DNA of 64,000 nt from Neelides folsomi. Taxonomy: Eukaryota > Arthropoda > Collembola > Neelipleona > Neelidae. Both the position numbers and the translations under genes were made by a program. This document shows, piece after piece, positions 38,701-51,608 of the stretch; position 1 is the stretch's first letter, and the number at the start of each line of letters is the position of its first letter. Where the stretch lies: NCBI GenBank assembly GCA_034687125.1, contig JAQGBZ010000108.1, forward strand, positions 122,457 through 186,456. Reading direction: 5' to 3'. Below the pieces are notes generated by a model. That model saw only the letters and a list, made by a program, of their open reading frames with translations, did not search any database and was not told the DNA's origin.

Positions 38701-41700
38701 CCTGAGTTTCCATCTCACACTTATAAAATCTTCACCTACTGCTCTCGAAATAATGATAATTCTCATAAAGGCAAACAGGAACAGAATCCGTAGACGAATC
38801 TCGCCGTCTCCATAAATGTACCTTTGAAATATTCAAGATAAGGCGAAAGCTTCCAAATCTAAAGTTATGAATTATGAAGTTATGATTATGTACACTTATG
38901 TATTATGATTATGAATGATGGAGTTTTGGCTTCTGTTAATTGTAAATTTTAAAATAATTTGACGTTGACCTTTAAACTTTATTAATTATTTTAGGATTGA
39001 AATTAATTTAAGAAACGGTTAAGGATTGGGAAGTTATGTGTGCGTGCAGAGGAGATTGTGTAAAGAAAAAAAGTGATCTCTGCCTTTTTCCCAATTTGCA
39101 AATTTAATTACTTCATTGGGCCATTGGGCATGGCTTTTTAGGTAATGTGTAATTTGTTCAACGCCTCTGAAGAACAAATAGAGGGGATAATAAATTACCC
39201 ATATTGCATTTTCGGTAAAATAATTTCCACTCTTGAACAATTATAATTTAGCACTTTAATTACAAAATCCTCCTGATCTTGGAATTTCATTTACCATCGT
39301 ATGAATATTCAAGTTGAAGTCTGCGGCATGCGGATGGGGAAGGACGAAGGTAAAATGGTAAGTAATTAGAGTTGATTATCATATCTCTAGGCATATTTAC
39401 TCATTTATGAGCCAAAACTTCTGATTTTGATTCAGTCAGCGTAGGAAGTTGTTGAACATTTGAACAGTAAAACATTTTAACATGTTTAAAGCCTATCCCT
39501 TGCTTGTCCTCATGGTCGATTAAACGAAGATGAATGTTTGGCAATCGATAAAAAGAGCAAGTAGTAATTTTCGCTAATATTTATTGTCCCGAGATAATTG
39601 TTTATGAGACAAAAGATAAGTTACATGTGTGTAGTGATTGCGATTTATCAAATCTTTTTTTCAATGTGCAATTTAATATTGTCGACTTGTCGAGTTGATA
39701 ACTTAACATTAAACCTTCATATACGTAACATATACCTAATATAATAAATACCAGTATGTACACATACACTTAGTTAAGTGCAAATTGAATTTATATGACA
39801 AAGTGAGTTGTTGTGATTAAATTGAAAAGCGAACGTTCACAAGTAAATATCATATGTAAATAAATATATTCATTCATAATAAACACCAGAAGGAATGGAA
39901 TGGAATTTATACTTTGTTAATTAAATGAAGCTTGAAGGAATTTTTGACAATTCATCCTTTTAAAAAAGAAGGATTGATTTTCTTTTTCTTCATTCATTCA
40001 GGGTTAAGCAGCTCATGAATCAAGTTGTAAAGAACGATCTCACTGTCACATTGATATTAACTTGGAATTTCAGAATCGATTTCTCAAGATGAAGCGATTT
40101 CCTTTTTTATTAATTTAATTGTAACAATATTTCCTATATCGGATGATAATCGAAAGATCCAAACAGCAATCAAGGCACAAGTTAATTTATTTTAATCCAT
40201 AGATTGTCAAAGTGTAAATAATATCAAGGCATACTTGTAGGTATACTCCATTTATTGCAATTACTCCAATTGATATAAAATACCTATAATACTCGTATAA
40301 TAAATTGGCTAAGATTTGAATAAGTCATCTCCATTCAACTCCACCCTTACCTCGATCAAAGTGTAATAATTACGCACGAGGTTTAATTGCTTAATCAAAT
40401 TTCCGATTCCTTATAAAGGACCAAGGCAGCTTTTCGCCTTCACGGTCCCCATCCTAATTTATGCAAGAAGAGTCATTCGCCCAAACGAAGGCCCACTGCA
40501 ATTAATAATTAATGTCTTTCCTTTCTATTACTAGCTCAAATCGGCCAGATCAGGAATACTTGAATGTGTTTATTAATTATCTTCCAATGGGATTGTTAAA
40601 GCCTTTAAGTTAACGTAAGGCTCTGAGCGTGGAAATTTGGAGCTCTCCACTCCTGTCACATGCATCACTAAATACTCATTCATTTGTCATAAAGGTGTGT
40701 GGTGGAGGAGTCCTAATTACTTCTCCCATTCTATCAATAAACAATTGGTGAGTTATTACAAATGAAACAAATGAAAGTTTATGAACTTTCCTATATGAGC
40801 TTAATGGGCTCCTTAAAAATCCTCACATGAGTTAATGTGAAGGAAAAAGAGCTTAAATGTTAAGTAGAGCTATAATAACTAATTTCTATACATCGAGATA
40901 CTTATATTCCAATATGCATTTAATGTGATTTTTAAAGTTAATCACAACTTTTAAAATTTATGAGGCATTTGATAAGAATGAATGAGATTTGGGCTATTTG
41001 GTAATTACGATGCCCTTGACGAATCCTAATATTTACGGGCTCAGCTACCGATCCGAATTAACTCTCGCAGGCCCATTCTTGCTAATGTTAAACTTAATGT
41101 TGAAGTTTTAGGGCGAAGAAGAAGGGGAGTGTGCGAAGGACCCTCGAATGCATTTCTCCATTTCACGCTCATTTTTATACTTAAAGCAGTCAAAGGGTAA
41201 TTTCCCCGTCTAAAGGTTACTCTTATTAAGCTACTACAACAGGTAATGAGTTTTTAGATTAGATATTTTATATATAATATATACAAAAGCAGTATACTTG
41301 AGTATTGTATAGTATGCTATTAGTTATTAGTAGTATTCCATATCCCATATTATAATAGAATATAAATCTAAATGTAAAACTTATATTTTATGCATGTGAG
41401 AACGCGGCAGAGGACGAGCGATAATGATAATGACGTTGTGTGAATTTATAGTTTTGATATTGGAATAAAACTACTCAAGTTCATAACCTTACAATTCCTT
41501 TTAATTCTGTGAAGTTTGATATTTGATACAGAATTCTCCTCACCGACTTTGCAATTTACTTAACGTAAATGTTAGACCCACAGCCTTAGGTCTCACATTA
41601 CTTTTATATTATGACTACAAACACAGGTTCATTTCATTCATTCCACATAGTAAAACATTGGGTGTAAAATTCCTTTGCCTTGAAGATTTTTGATATTGAG

Positions 41701-43150
41701 GAATCATTAAAAAAGATTTCATGAAGTTGATCAAAAAACTTCCCATGTTGTGTGTCGTTCATAAATGCAGAGAACGTTTAAGGGAGCAAATTGCTCAAGT
41801 TGGTCATTCAGATAAATCAGATAACATCAATCCTGTAATTCCCTTTGGCCAAAATTATAGATTATGAATTTTATGTACAAGTAGTAAAACATTACTTACT
41901 ATACTGTACTATACTGTGATACAATGTATTTATTCATATTGTATGTACAAGTATTATAAAATTCGGATTTTTCTGATATATTATAGTATTAGTTTTATTA
42001 TCTAATATCCAAATATCCCAAATCGCAGTTTAGTATAAGATAATAATCATTTATGAGCAATAGTTCAGCAATAGTAAAGATTAACTACCGAATTTACAAT
42101 GAGATTTAGAACGTAAAATTTTTTTTATCAATTTTCCTTATTTTGAGTTAAAACCACTAATTGCTGGCCAAATGATAATAATATATTTCATGAACTTATA
42201 AATATAAACAGATATATTTATTTAGTAATAGCTTCTATCTTGTAGGTCCATAATTACTATTCTAATATACATTCATCGAAAGTTGGTATGGATCAAAAGT
42301 GTTAAGTGGAAAAAACATAAACAAAAATGGTAATATTTATTCATGAGTGCCAATTTACGATGCAGAAGGTGCAATTAATGTAAGAATCAATTGAAGGCTT
42401 GCCATTTGCCGAAGCGTGGTTGAATATTGATAATCTATGACTTTTATCTCAACATTCGCATTCATTGAATAGATAAAGGATTGAACAGGGTTTTGCGAAT
42501 GGGAAATTCTTGAATTTCCTGAATTCCCTTGATAAATGATTAGAACTCAAATCAATGATTGTTAAAGACAGCGGCTACTTCTCAACACAACAAGTTTTCC
42601 TATTTCTTATGTAAATAATCTATACAAATTGTATTGATATATATACTATACCTACTTATTTTACATACTCGGTATATAAATATATCAGTGTACATATATA
42701 AGTAGAATAAGTACCTATAGTATTACCTATTATACGTATTTATATAAATAAATGCATTCTATAATAACTAGTTTCTATTGTTTAACTTCAAAGATAAGGA
42801 AGTAAAAATAAATGCGAATTATTTGCCAAGAGCGAACTTATTTTATTGTTGTTAAAATGCAAGTTGAGCTAATAAAAGACAAATATGGATTTCTTACCAG
42901 ATTCAAGTTGGATGAATATTCCAATTTCAATGGAAGAGTTTAAAAGCCGACAACGGAAACTCGTCAAGTATTCGTGTATAATGTTCAACCACCGTATAAG
43001 AACATGAGTCCAAGCACTGGTTAGGATTGTATTATATAAAACAAAAGTTTTTTTTTTCAACAATTTGCTGAATTCTTTCACCGGTGAGTTAAATTCTTTC
43101 CGCCGGATCAAAGAGTGATTCGAACCAATGTGGTTGATTTTTTATAACAG
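35740..43150. other. Gene-free interval
   Basis: No exon with family support; open frames are at chance level. TA/GTA-rich islands occur near 36240-36260, 36840-36920, 37120-37250, 39725-39770, 40225-40310, 41250-41350, 41880-42010 and 42600-42770. At 42885 an ATG opens MDFLPDSSWMNIPISMEEF (40 codons, stop at 43005-43007) on the plus strand and could be a first exon of the gene at 43151, but no phase-compatible donor was found. The minus strand has a strong donor (CTG|GTAAGAA) at 42898. Confidence 0.35.
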
Positions 43151-43550
43151 GAATGTCCAACACGGAGCTTCTTGAATGAATCTTTTGGATTCTTGGGATT
43201 GAGCGAGTGGGTTGAAATTTATGAAGACAGGACCGCAGGTGTTGGAACTTATTACTTGATTCTCTACAAGGACCCAAAGACTGTCACAGGTATATAAATA
43301 CAATATAGCTATCCGAACTCACTCAGGTATTTTAAAAGTTCTGGGTTTAAAACACGAATGGTCAAAAGACAACAACATTCGGAGAACAAGAAGATCCAGA
43401 AGCAACAAGTTGTTTGCCAATAATAAAAATCGGCCAACTTCTCTTGAAACTCTCTTAAGGTTTGGCGGTCCAGCAGTTTCACAAAAGTGGCCGAACTTGG
43501 AAAAATTAGCGAATGAATCGATAGGTTCCAAAATTTGCAAAATGTGCTAA
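43151..43550 (+). CDS. Candidate two-exon 3' end of an unidentified gene
   Basis: Exon 43151-43289 follows acceptor TTTTTTATAACAG and ends at donor CACAG|GTATAT; exon 43327-43550 follows acceptor AACTCACTCAG and ends with TAA (43548-43550). Joining them removes a 37-nt intron and keeps a 120-codon frame beginning ECPTRSFLNESFGFLGLSEW, with YYLILYKDPKTVTG across the junction and a basic RRTRRSRSNK segment, ending GSKICKMC. Composition is charged and protein-like, and the block is GC-richer than its flanks. No family recognised. Caveat: the minus strand also gives a spliced open frame here (exon 43546-43323, acceptor GGTTTTAG, donor GTGAGT; 42-nt intron; exon from 43280), reading a Leu-rich product. 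I prefer plus because the Leu-rich minus reading is what an antisense shadow of Lys/Glu/Asn codons looks like. A strong plus-strand donor-like CCG|GTAAGT lies at 43556. Confidence 0.35.
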
Positions 43551-44751
43551 AACCGGTAAGTTGGGTGTTTGAATGAGAAGGAGGAACCTGGCAGCAACAA
43601 CCGTCGTGGAATCGTCAGCACCCGCTGTGACTCCAAGAGCTTCGATTCCTCTCGGCTCTGTGAAAGTTGATGTTGCCTTTGGCTCTCCCCAGCTCAGACT
43701 GCCGGCCCACCAAATCCCTCGCCCCAACCAACCCCAATGAATTCCCCTCTCTCAATTACAAACTTCCTTTCTACCTGCTCAAGTTTACCACCTTCAAGCC
43801 CCACTTTATTAATCGGATCCATTAAGAGCTTCTATTAATGACTTGAGCTAATCTCCCATATCTACAAGTGCAAGTAGTACACATAATAATATGTAAGTAC
43901 ACATAAGTACCATAGGTATTTATAATCTACTTAATGTATGATTAGTTAAATCTATTGCGTATATTTAAATGTTCTTCTCAGCGGCTCTTCATATTCCATC
44001 AATAAATGTGACAGGAGTTTCGCGTTGTTAAAGCTCATCATCAATCAATCAATGACGGCTACTCGAGTTTCTAAAATTTACGCTGCTCGTAATGGAACGA
44101 TAAATAATGGACTTTAAACTGCATTGTATTTCGCATAGATAATAAATTAATAAAAATATAAAGGTAATACATAATTCGTATAGATAATCATTATAAGCAT
44201 TAGGAATAAGAATTATGGAATTCCCTGCTTAAATAACTTTGGATTTCAATTTTAGTTAAGTTATTACTATCAGTTATTTAATATAAAGATTAAAAAAAGT
44301 ATTGAATAATAAATATGCCAGTGCATATAATTGGATAAACTATCTTATTGCAATTGTATTAAATTACAAATTGATTCATATCGAAGGTAATTTCTTTATA
44401 CTGTTAAATTAAATATTTCAAATTATTGATCTTCCACATGTTCCATATAGCAGTAGCAGCAAATGTGGTTTATTGGACTTTACATCCAATAAACTAACCA
44501 AGAGATCCAAAATGTGTTCCAATAGAATTTACTAAATGTGAGTTCAATATTAATTCTATATGAGTTCCATATGGATATTCGTTGTTGTATCAGCTATGCA
44601 GAGGGAAAACCAGAAGTTGGCATTTTGAAAGTTTGGATTTTCTATTCCCTCACTTCTGAAGCGCATTAATAATGCAAATAATGTGAGATACGCACTTCAG
44701 TACATGAATCCTGCGGACAGGTAAAATATTGATATAAACTACTTTTACTTT

Positions 44752-45201
44752 ATGGTCGATTCGCAATTATCAAAACATGAAGCAGGAGATTTTTCATTAT
44801 GCATTCTGCTCTTGTTGTTCTTTATACCTTCCAATAAAAAGTCAGGAAGAGGAACTTCCCATGAAATTCATATGACGCCGTTTAATCTTCCAATTCCCAC
44901 TGAGCTCTTCTTATGCAACTTTAAGAATAATAACATTGCGACAGATATTTATTCAAAAAATTTGATCCACTTGAATAAAAGACGTAATAAATTGGTTGGA
45001 CGGCTCAATAGCTCAGACCAAATCGGTGGGAAAAAGTATGAAAAAACCAGATTGCAAAATCTCAACCAAGGCAAAGACATCGGTATACGTGTATTGGTAT
45101 ATTTACAAAAGACTCAAAGTGCGTTGTATCATTATCATAATATAAAAATAATATGGGGCTGTCCAAAGTTTGTTCCAGTGGCTAATCAAAGAGTCCAATA
45201 A
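44752..45201 (+). CDS. Hypothetical ORF, 149 codons, unrecognised
   Basis: ATG at 44752 opens a 149-codon frame ending TAA at 45199-45201. With stops expected about every 13 codons in DNA of this composition, a run this long is unlikely by chance (my estimate is well below one per window), which is the only reason to list it. The product begins MVDSQLSKHEAGDF, has a hydrophobic stretch at residues 16-26 (LCILLLLFFIP) that could be a signal anchor, then a Lys/Asn-rich tail. No domain, splice site or neighbour supports it, and codon use is unremarkable. It could be a lineage-specific small gene, an exon of something larger, or a chance ORF. Confidence 0.25.
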   Translation: MVDSQLSKHEAGDFSLCILLLLFFIPSNKKSGRGTSHEIHMTPFNLPIPTELFLCNFKNNNIATDIYSKNLIHLNKRRNKLVGRLNSSDQIGGKKYEKTRLQNLNQGKDIGIRVLVYLQKTQSALYHYHNIKIIWGCPKFVPVANQRVQ

Positions 45202-47483
45202 CATTCCAAAGACCTAAGACAATGAATTTGCAAATCAAATCTTATGACGCAAGAGCGAATAAAAATGAGTAAAATTAAGAGATTAAATTGATATGTGGCA
45301 GACAATTTACAGTTAAGTCTTTAATGTAAGAAGAGAAATTCTCATAAATTTTCGATACACGATCAATACACCAATTGTTTCATATTAAATGTATAAGATC
45401 CATATAAACAATACATATTGCGTATGATACAGATAATATCATACGGATGATCAAAGTGAGATCAAAAGGAAAACTTAAATTACCAAATTCGTGATTTAAT
45501 CATTTAATCGAAGAGAAAATGAAAAATGTGGTGTAGCGGAAAAGACTGTAGTTGTAATTATGAGAATTAAGTGAGTTTGATTTGATTCGAATTGTAAGTA
45601 CCGAACGGAAGCAGAGGACAGTCGCTCCTTGCATTATAAAAGAAGAAATTGAAACGCGTGTAAAAAAGGAATAGCGTTATCCACGAAAACTTCCAACTTC
45701 ACTCCTCTGCAGTGCTCTGTACAAGTTGAGGGACATTGGAGGTGGAGGAACATAATGGTGGAAACGGTGAATGGAGAAGAAAAGATTCGATACTTTTATA
45801 ACATATTCGGTAGTAAAATTAGACCAAAAACTGTTTCGTGTCCTTCTTCTTCCTCTTATATAAATTTATATAAAATTCCTATTAAACTCCTAGAGTAAAG
45901 TGACAGAACCAATGGCATGAGGTTATCAAATGGAAAATATCTGATAGTGAAAAAACACAACACAATGAGTTTGAGAATCAGAGATGTTTAAGGAAAAGGC
46001 CAAACTCTCCTTTCTTCCTCCACGATCCTCAACGGGTCTGAACAAAGGAGAAAGAAAAGGCGAAACTGAAAAGAGGAAATTATACAACCGGGATCTTCAT
46101 TCTTTCTAATGGCCATGTCGTCAATCACCGACCATCTTCAATTCCATGTTAAAAAGTGTTAGAATATATTCGAATCAAATGATCCTCATTTATTCCTTCA
46201 TTCTCCCTTGACTTTTTAACAAGGTATCTTATCGTTATATCAGTAATACTGTATTCCGAGTATTACGCATTATGTAATACTGATACATTATGTAGGTATA
46301 TCAAGAATAATATAATATTATGTAATATATGGAGAGTTGTATTTAACATTATGAAATATCTTTAAATACAGGTAGTATATGAAGAATTATGCAGGTAGAT
46401 CTTTTTTAGCTTCCTTGTTATGCGAATGAGTTAATGAGTTTGGGCCCAAATGAGTAAAGTTCTACTGTTATGATCGACTAAATGTCCCTTGAAGGAGGAG
46501 GAGGAAGAAAGGGCTCTTGCTGAGAACAAGAAAGAAATACTCACATTGTATCATTTTGTAATGAAAGAAAGGGCGCGTTTCCTATCTGGTGCAACAACTG
46601 GGGCCTTAACGTTACCTTACTCGACCAACTCCCGAGTCTTGCGGTTTGACATTTCCTATTTCTTCCCATTCTTTGGCTCCTCATGCCGTCGTCGTGATCT
46701 CTGGTCGGAGAAGACAAAGAAGAAGCTGGAGTGAATAGAGGGAGGAATAAGGGGAGATAATAACCCTCGCGCCTCCATGCCGTGATTTCCGATCTCAGGT
46801 ATATAAAGTCTTTTATCATTTCCTTCTGTGGTTACACAGGTAGTTATAACTCATCTCAACTCATTCAAACTCAGAGTTGTGAAACATGCCCATGAAACAA
46901 TTTAGTTCAAATTCTATTTCTAAACACATCATTCTAGTTAAGTTGAAGATATACTCAACAGTTCTGTTTACTAATGTATATATCAAATGCTATATTATAC
47001 ATTACATACATATTCTATACGCTTTTTCGTATCATATGCTATATGCTTTTCTTCACCTCAACATTTTTATACAATTTGTATAGTACATTACATACCTGTA
47101 CATGTATTACATACGAGATTGTACTCGTATTTATAGAGAACATTTGGAATTAACATTGCTCTAATATAAACTGTATATCTTGGTATTCGGACACGAAGAC
47201 CATATTCGTGCTTTAATTTTTAGGATAAAATAATTGAGAAAGTTAAGGAGAGTGTTGTACAGATATAAGGATGAGTCAAAATTAGTTTGTTGGCTATATG
47301 GTGGCTATATGGAATTACCGGACCGATGAATAATGATACGGGAGATTTGGCTGAAGGAACGTCATCGCATCCTCTTATTACATTTAGACACGGTCCTTCA
47401 TCTCACGATCAATTTGAAATGTTTACAAACAACGGGGAAGGAATAGTCCAAAGGAGCTTCCCTCTCTTTCCCCATTAACTCCC

Positions 47484-47532
47484 TTACCTGAGAGTTACCG
47501 AGATTACCTGTGAGTTTACCTGTGAGTTTACC
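47484..47532. repeat. Short tandem repeat of TTACCTGTGAGT-like units (tandem donor-like sites on minus strand)
   Basis: TTACC recurs at 47484, 47495, 47504, 47516 and 47528; the last three are spaced exactly 12 bp as TTACCTGTGAGT units. On the minus strand this reads AG|GTAAAC, AG|GTAAAC, AG|GTAATC, CG|GTAACT, AG|GTAAGG: five successive splice-donor-like motifs. They directly follow a minus-strand open stretch (47640-47535, ending SRWERLWAGG), so an exon with competing donors is conceivable but unproven. Confidence 0.6.
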
Positions 47533-50500
47533 TCCAGCCCACAACCGTTCCCAGCGTGAACCCGATGAAGAGGATCTCAGGCTCATTCCGCTCATCTCTG
47601 AGCATCGCATTATTCTCATGGACAAACTTTGGTTCTTCATTCAGCTTTATTTTCCCACGTTGGACTCAATCACTAAACTGTTACGAACTCACCGAGTTAT
47701 ACATTTATCTATAAATTGTAGTATGTATATAAATGGATGTAATGTTGTGGCCATAAGTGGTGTTTATGATTTGTGTATATCTCCAGATTGAGCAACAAAG
47801 CGGTATGGAAGAGTCCAGCTGTCTTCGCATAATTTATTCATCTCTTTTCCACTCCATTTTCGTATCTTGCAAACAATCAATTGCTGTAGCTGGATTTAAA
47901 CGTTTAATTCTATTTTGCATTTTCGTTCCACTCGACGGTCTTTGGATTACGAGGCCACTCGGCTAGAAGTGACAGGGACATTCCCAGAATTCATTTAAAG
48001 ACTTTGATCTCACACGAATGACAACGGGAATTTGGGAGGAACTCAAAAAATTTCAATTCATGGTTTCAAATCTGATTTCGGAGTGACGATGAAAATTCTT
48101 TAAATTGAATCAGATATTTAATGAGTAAATGAGAACCTTAATTTACAGGTATGATATTAGCAGGTAATACTTAAAGACAATTCCGTATAAGTATAATATT
48201 TTGATATATTGGTCAAAGTAGATTAAAAGAATGCGTGTTGATTTTAAATATGATTTATGCTGAATTATATCTTGATTTCTTGATTGTACGTGACTTTGAC
48301 TTTTGAATATTATATGCATATACTTTTGTTATGTGATTATGTATGTGTCATATTGCTAACCTAAGCATAGTAACTTTTAATTACAAAGGCTTAAGCTTGA
48401 AGTATTGTTTTAATTAATGTTGGAATGAATTATTTCTAATAATGTTTAGATTTTAACTTTGGTAATAAATAATGTTGAAAGGATATGAAGAACAAGTTTC
48501 AATCATGAGTCGTATTTATGCTAATCTTTATCAATGTTCCAATTGAATATTTAACCAAACCATTTAAATGTATCAAGTTCAATTTAAATGGAGTTCAAAG
48601 GTATTGGCTTAAAGTTAATCAATTTAAGATAATTCATGCTCTGATATTCCATCAGAATCTTGATTTTTAGATATCCCAAATAATACATATAAAATCGGAG
48701 TATTCGTACAATACAGCTTTAGACAGGTCATTGAATTATAATGCAAAGCTCGCATTAAAACGTTCAACCCAGATCTACTTGGACTTTTGCAACTTTGATT
48801 TGATTAATGAATTGCAAATGATCATAAATTCATAAACACTTGCTAAAATTACTTAAACAGGGCTTAAATCTCAATACCCAATAGAGCATGGGAATTTAAG
48901 AATTTGAATTCAAAGGCTTTATTGGAAATTGGAGTGAAGTTTTGCAAACCATGAAAAATGAAATATTAAAACATTTGAAATTTTTACAATCAAAGGAATT
49001 TCTCTTCCTTTTCATTTCTGATATGTCGACATTTGAAAGAGAAGTTTGTGAATTTAAACTTGAGAATTATCAAACATTATCAAACCAAACTTCATATTAA
49101 ATCCAATATGGGAAGAATATTAATTTTGCAAATTGTGCATATTGCAATCCAACCCATTCTTCTTCGCTTCCTTTAAATTCGCCACGCTCAAGTTTTACTA
49201 ATAATGGTTACAAAATTTTCCTCCATTTGGCGATAAATGATAAACAAGAAGGAGGGAAATTGACATCATTTCTCTTTTAAATACCTTCAAAAAATCTCAT
49301 AAAGAGATCCAAATAAAAGTGAAAAAATATGCAAATCATTGTCTGGTAGCGATGCAGTTAGCGGGCCATAAGATTTTGGGCAGAGGTAATTAATCAAAAT
49401 GCCGGTGTTAAATTTTAATTGGATTCAAACCTTTGAATTTTGAACAGGAGGAAGAAACAACTTTTGAGCCCTACAGTGATGAATCTTACAAGTTGCAATT
49501 AAGTTGTAAATATGTTTATTAATTTACCAAATTGAAATACTTTGAAACGAGTTGTCGGAAAAAACTCTTCATCTTCGAGAAGCTTCAAGAACCTAAATGT
49601 TATTTACAATTTATTGTTTTTCTCAATTTCTAAATGCGAAAAATGAATAAAAACTCCGTCGTTGATCCGCGACTCACCTGACTCATAAACTCATCATGAA
49701 GTGAAAGAGAAATAAATGGAGGCTGAAAAGAAATGTTTATGGGAATTATAATCACAATCACTGCTTGAAGTAGAAATTCAAGTATGCATACAAAGCAGTT
49801 TAATATCAAAGTATGATGTGGATCAACTTGTCAACAAGTGGCAAAGGAAGCGGACATTTTCCCCCATACAATAAATCATTATTCATTTGGGAAACTTTCA
49901 GTGTCTTTCTGGGTCTTTCAGTGTCTTTCAGATTCGACCGTGACAAATTTTATAAAATGCAGATGAGTCAATGAGATGGAGAGTGGCAAATTAAATATGA
50001 CATATATTTCATACATTCATAATATGGTATATAAAACTTTCTATAAACTTTACATAAATACATGTGTCGTAAATATTCCATTTTTAACAAATCCCTTTTG
50101 AAACCCAAATGTTAATTAAAAAATATTTTCTCTTAATAAAATTCTGAATTAATTCTGAAAAGAAGGAAAGAATCCCGATGTAAAATATTTTAATTTTTAA
50201 TTCCAATTTATAATAATTAAAAACATGTGAAATTGTATGGAGTAGAAAACGACGTGTGAAGGCCTTATAAACTAAAGGATAATGAGGAGAGAATTGGTTA
50301 AAGGAATGTCATTCAGCTCAGGTGGCTCTTCCCATGTTCAAACACACAAAGTGCGATAGCCCTGGTTGGTCAACATTGGGAAGAGTGATGAGAATCAAAG
50401 GCTCATCATTTCATTCTCAATTTGGCCAATTCCTTTTCAGATCAACAGATTCAATTTCCTTTGGCCGCTCCTCAAAAGGTCACATGGGGAATTGATCAAC

Positions 50501-50936
50501 GGAGCCCCTTCATCAACTTTGACCGTCAATAGCCAAAAGCCCACCTGGGGCTCAAAAAGGTGGACGACAATGGATGGAAAACCAAATAAATAAATTACAC
50601 CAATTCTTTAGATTCTTTCTCAGTTGTTCTTTACAACTTTTCACACCTCTCTCATACTAATGCAGATATTTCCATATCTCTTATTTAATACACAATATAG
50701 GTAGGTACATTATATCATACAATTAACTAATATAGTACAGTGTATGTATATTATGTTATGTATTATATGAGTATTCTAATTTTTTTAAAAGGTATAAGTT
50801 GAGTTATATCCAATTAATGTTAAAGTTACGTCTAATAGAAGTCATAACCTTTGAACAATTTCGGTTCTTTTGAATTCCTTTCCCTTATATATAAAACAAT
50901 TCAAGGATGGAGTGAATTTGCCATTGTGGTCCTCAC

Positions 50937-51170
50937 CCTATTCGTTTGGAAGCCTCATAAATCTCTTGGATGTCAGGGAGTGTGGAGAAGAGTGAGGAGT
51001 CAAGGCGTTTATTAACAGAGCCTTGCCTTAATTTTTTAACTTCAAACAACTTCCCTCCATCATTATTCTCTTCCCATTTAACTACCCAGTGACCATCCAT
51101 GGACCCTCCGTGCAAGCAAAGGAGGAGAAAACTCTCAAGTTCATTTTTCAAAATTGTTATCATTTCCCTT
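50937..51170 (-). CDS. Candidate internal exon (unidentified)
   Basis: The minus strand shows a pyrimidine-rich acceptor (CACTTTATTTGTTTAAG, AG at 51172-51171) and donor ATAGG|GTGAGG (exon end 50937) bracketing 234 nt open in one frame, with phase 2 at both ends. The product reads EMITILKNELESFLLLCLHG, then GSMDGHWVVKWEENNDGGK and ends SLFSTLPDIQEIYEASKRI. Charge balance and lack of low complexity make it one of the more protein-like stretches in the middle of the window. An ATG at 51163-51161 could instead be a start. I do not recognise the family and found no partner exon. Confidence 0.3.
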
Positions 51171-51391
51171 CTTAAACAAATAAAGTGAACGATTATGCAA
51201 TCAAGAAAATTGAACCATCATGAAATTGAAATTGAAAATTCATGAAAAGGAAAATTGATGCATACAAATACCTTTACAAAATAATGACTAAATGGTGATT
51301 ATCTCGTTGAGCTCGTCCAGGTCACCACACCCGAGATTCCGTGCAGAATAATTCCTCTTCCTCGTTTCAAATCAAATTGTTTTCCACACAG

Positions 51392-51608
51392 GTCATTGGA
51401 AGAAGAACGATTAAAGCTATTTAATCTAGAAGGAAATGAATCCGTGAAAAAGAGAATCACCATGAGCTCTGCAGATCAAATCCCTTCGATTTGTAAATTG
51501 TATCTCTGCGTGAATTCTTCGTCTACGGCAGAGATGAAAGATTCTTTTTTCTACATGAGAAGTTCGATTTCATTGCGAATGATTTCAAGTTGTTATAAAC
51601 CTCCTTAA
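51392..51608 (+). CDS. Candidate terminal exon (unidentified)
   Basis: A strong acceptor (AAATTGTTTTCCACACAG, AG at 51390-51391) is followed by a 72-codon open frame ending TAA at 51606-51608: SLEEERLKLFNLEGNESVKK, then a Ser-rich tail ending ISSCYKPP. There is no ATG near the acceptor, so it would be a last exon. It lies 220 bp from, and on the opposite strand to, the candidate at 50937-51170, so the two cannot belong to one gene. No family recognised. Confidence 0.2.

Larger units (their letters stand above)
43551..50936. other. Gene-poor interval with scattered GC-richer patches
   Basis: Apart from the ORF at 44752 and the tandem repeat at 47484, no supported gene. GC-richer patches with overlapping open frames on both strands lie at 43560-43740, 46489-46740 (plus strand reads EEEEERALAENKKEIL), 47390-47650 and 50366-50593 (plus, ending SKRWTTMDGKPNK); none has a convincing splice pair or known motif. 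A hairpin (GTTTATTGG / CCAATAAAC) is at about 44468-44495. TA/GTA-rich islands occur near 43865-43960, 45380-45440, 46230-46395, 46960-47110, 48150-48260, 49990-50070 and 50690-50780. Confidence 0.35.

Noticed and set aside
43115-43140. Minus-strand GGTTCGAATCA resembling a B box
   Set aside because: No T-stem pairing and no A box at the right distance.
43560-43740. GC-rich block with open frames on both strands (minus reads WGEPKATSTFTEPRGIEALG)
   Set aside because: Looks protein-like, but no splice boundary or family support decides strand or frame, so it is mentioned only with the gene-poor interval.
46489-46819. Plus frame with EEEEER... and a minus 92-codon frame
   Set aside because: Low-complexity GGA repeats open the plus frame; no start codon or splice evidence.
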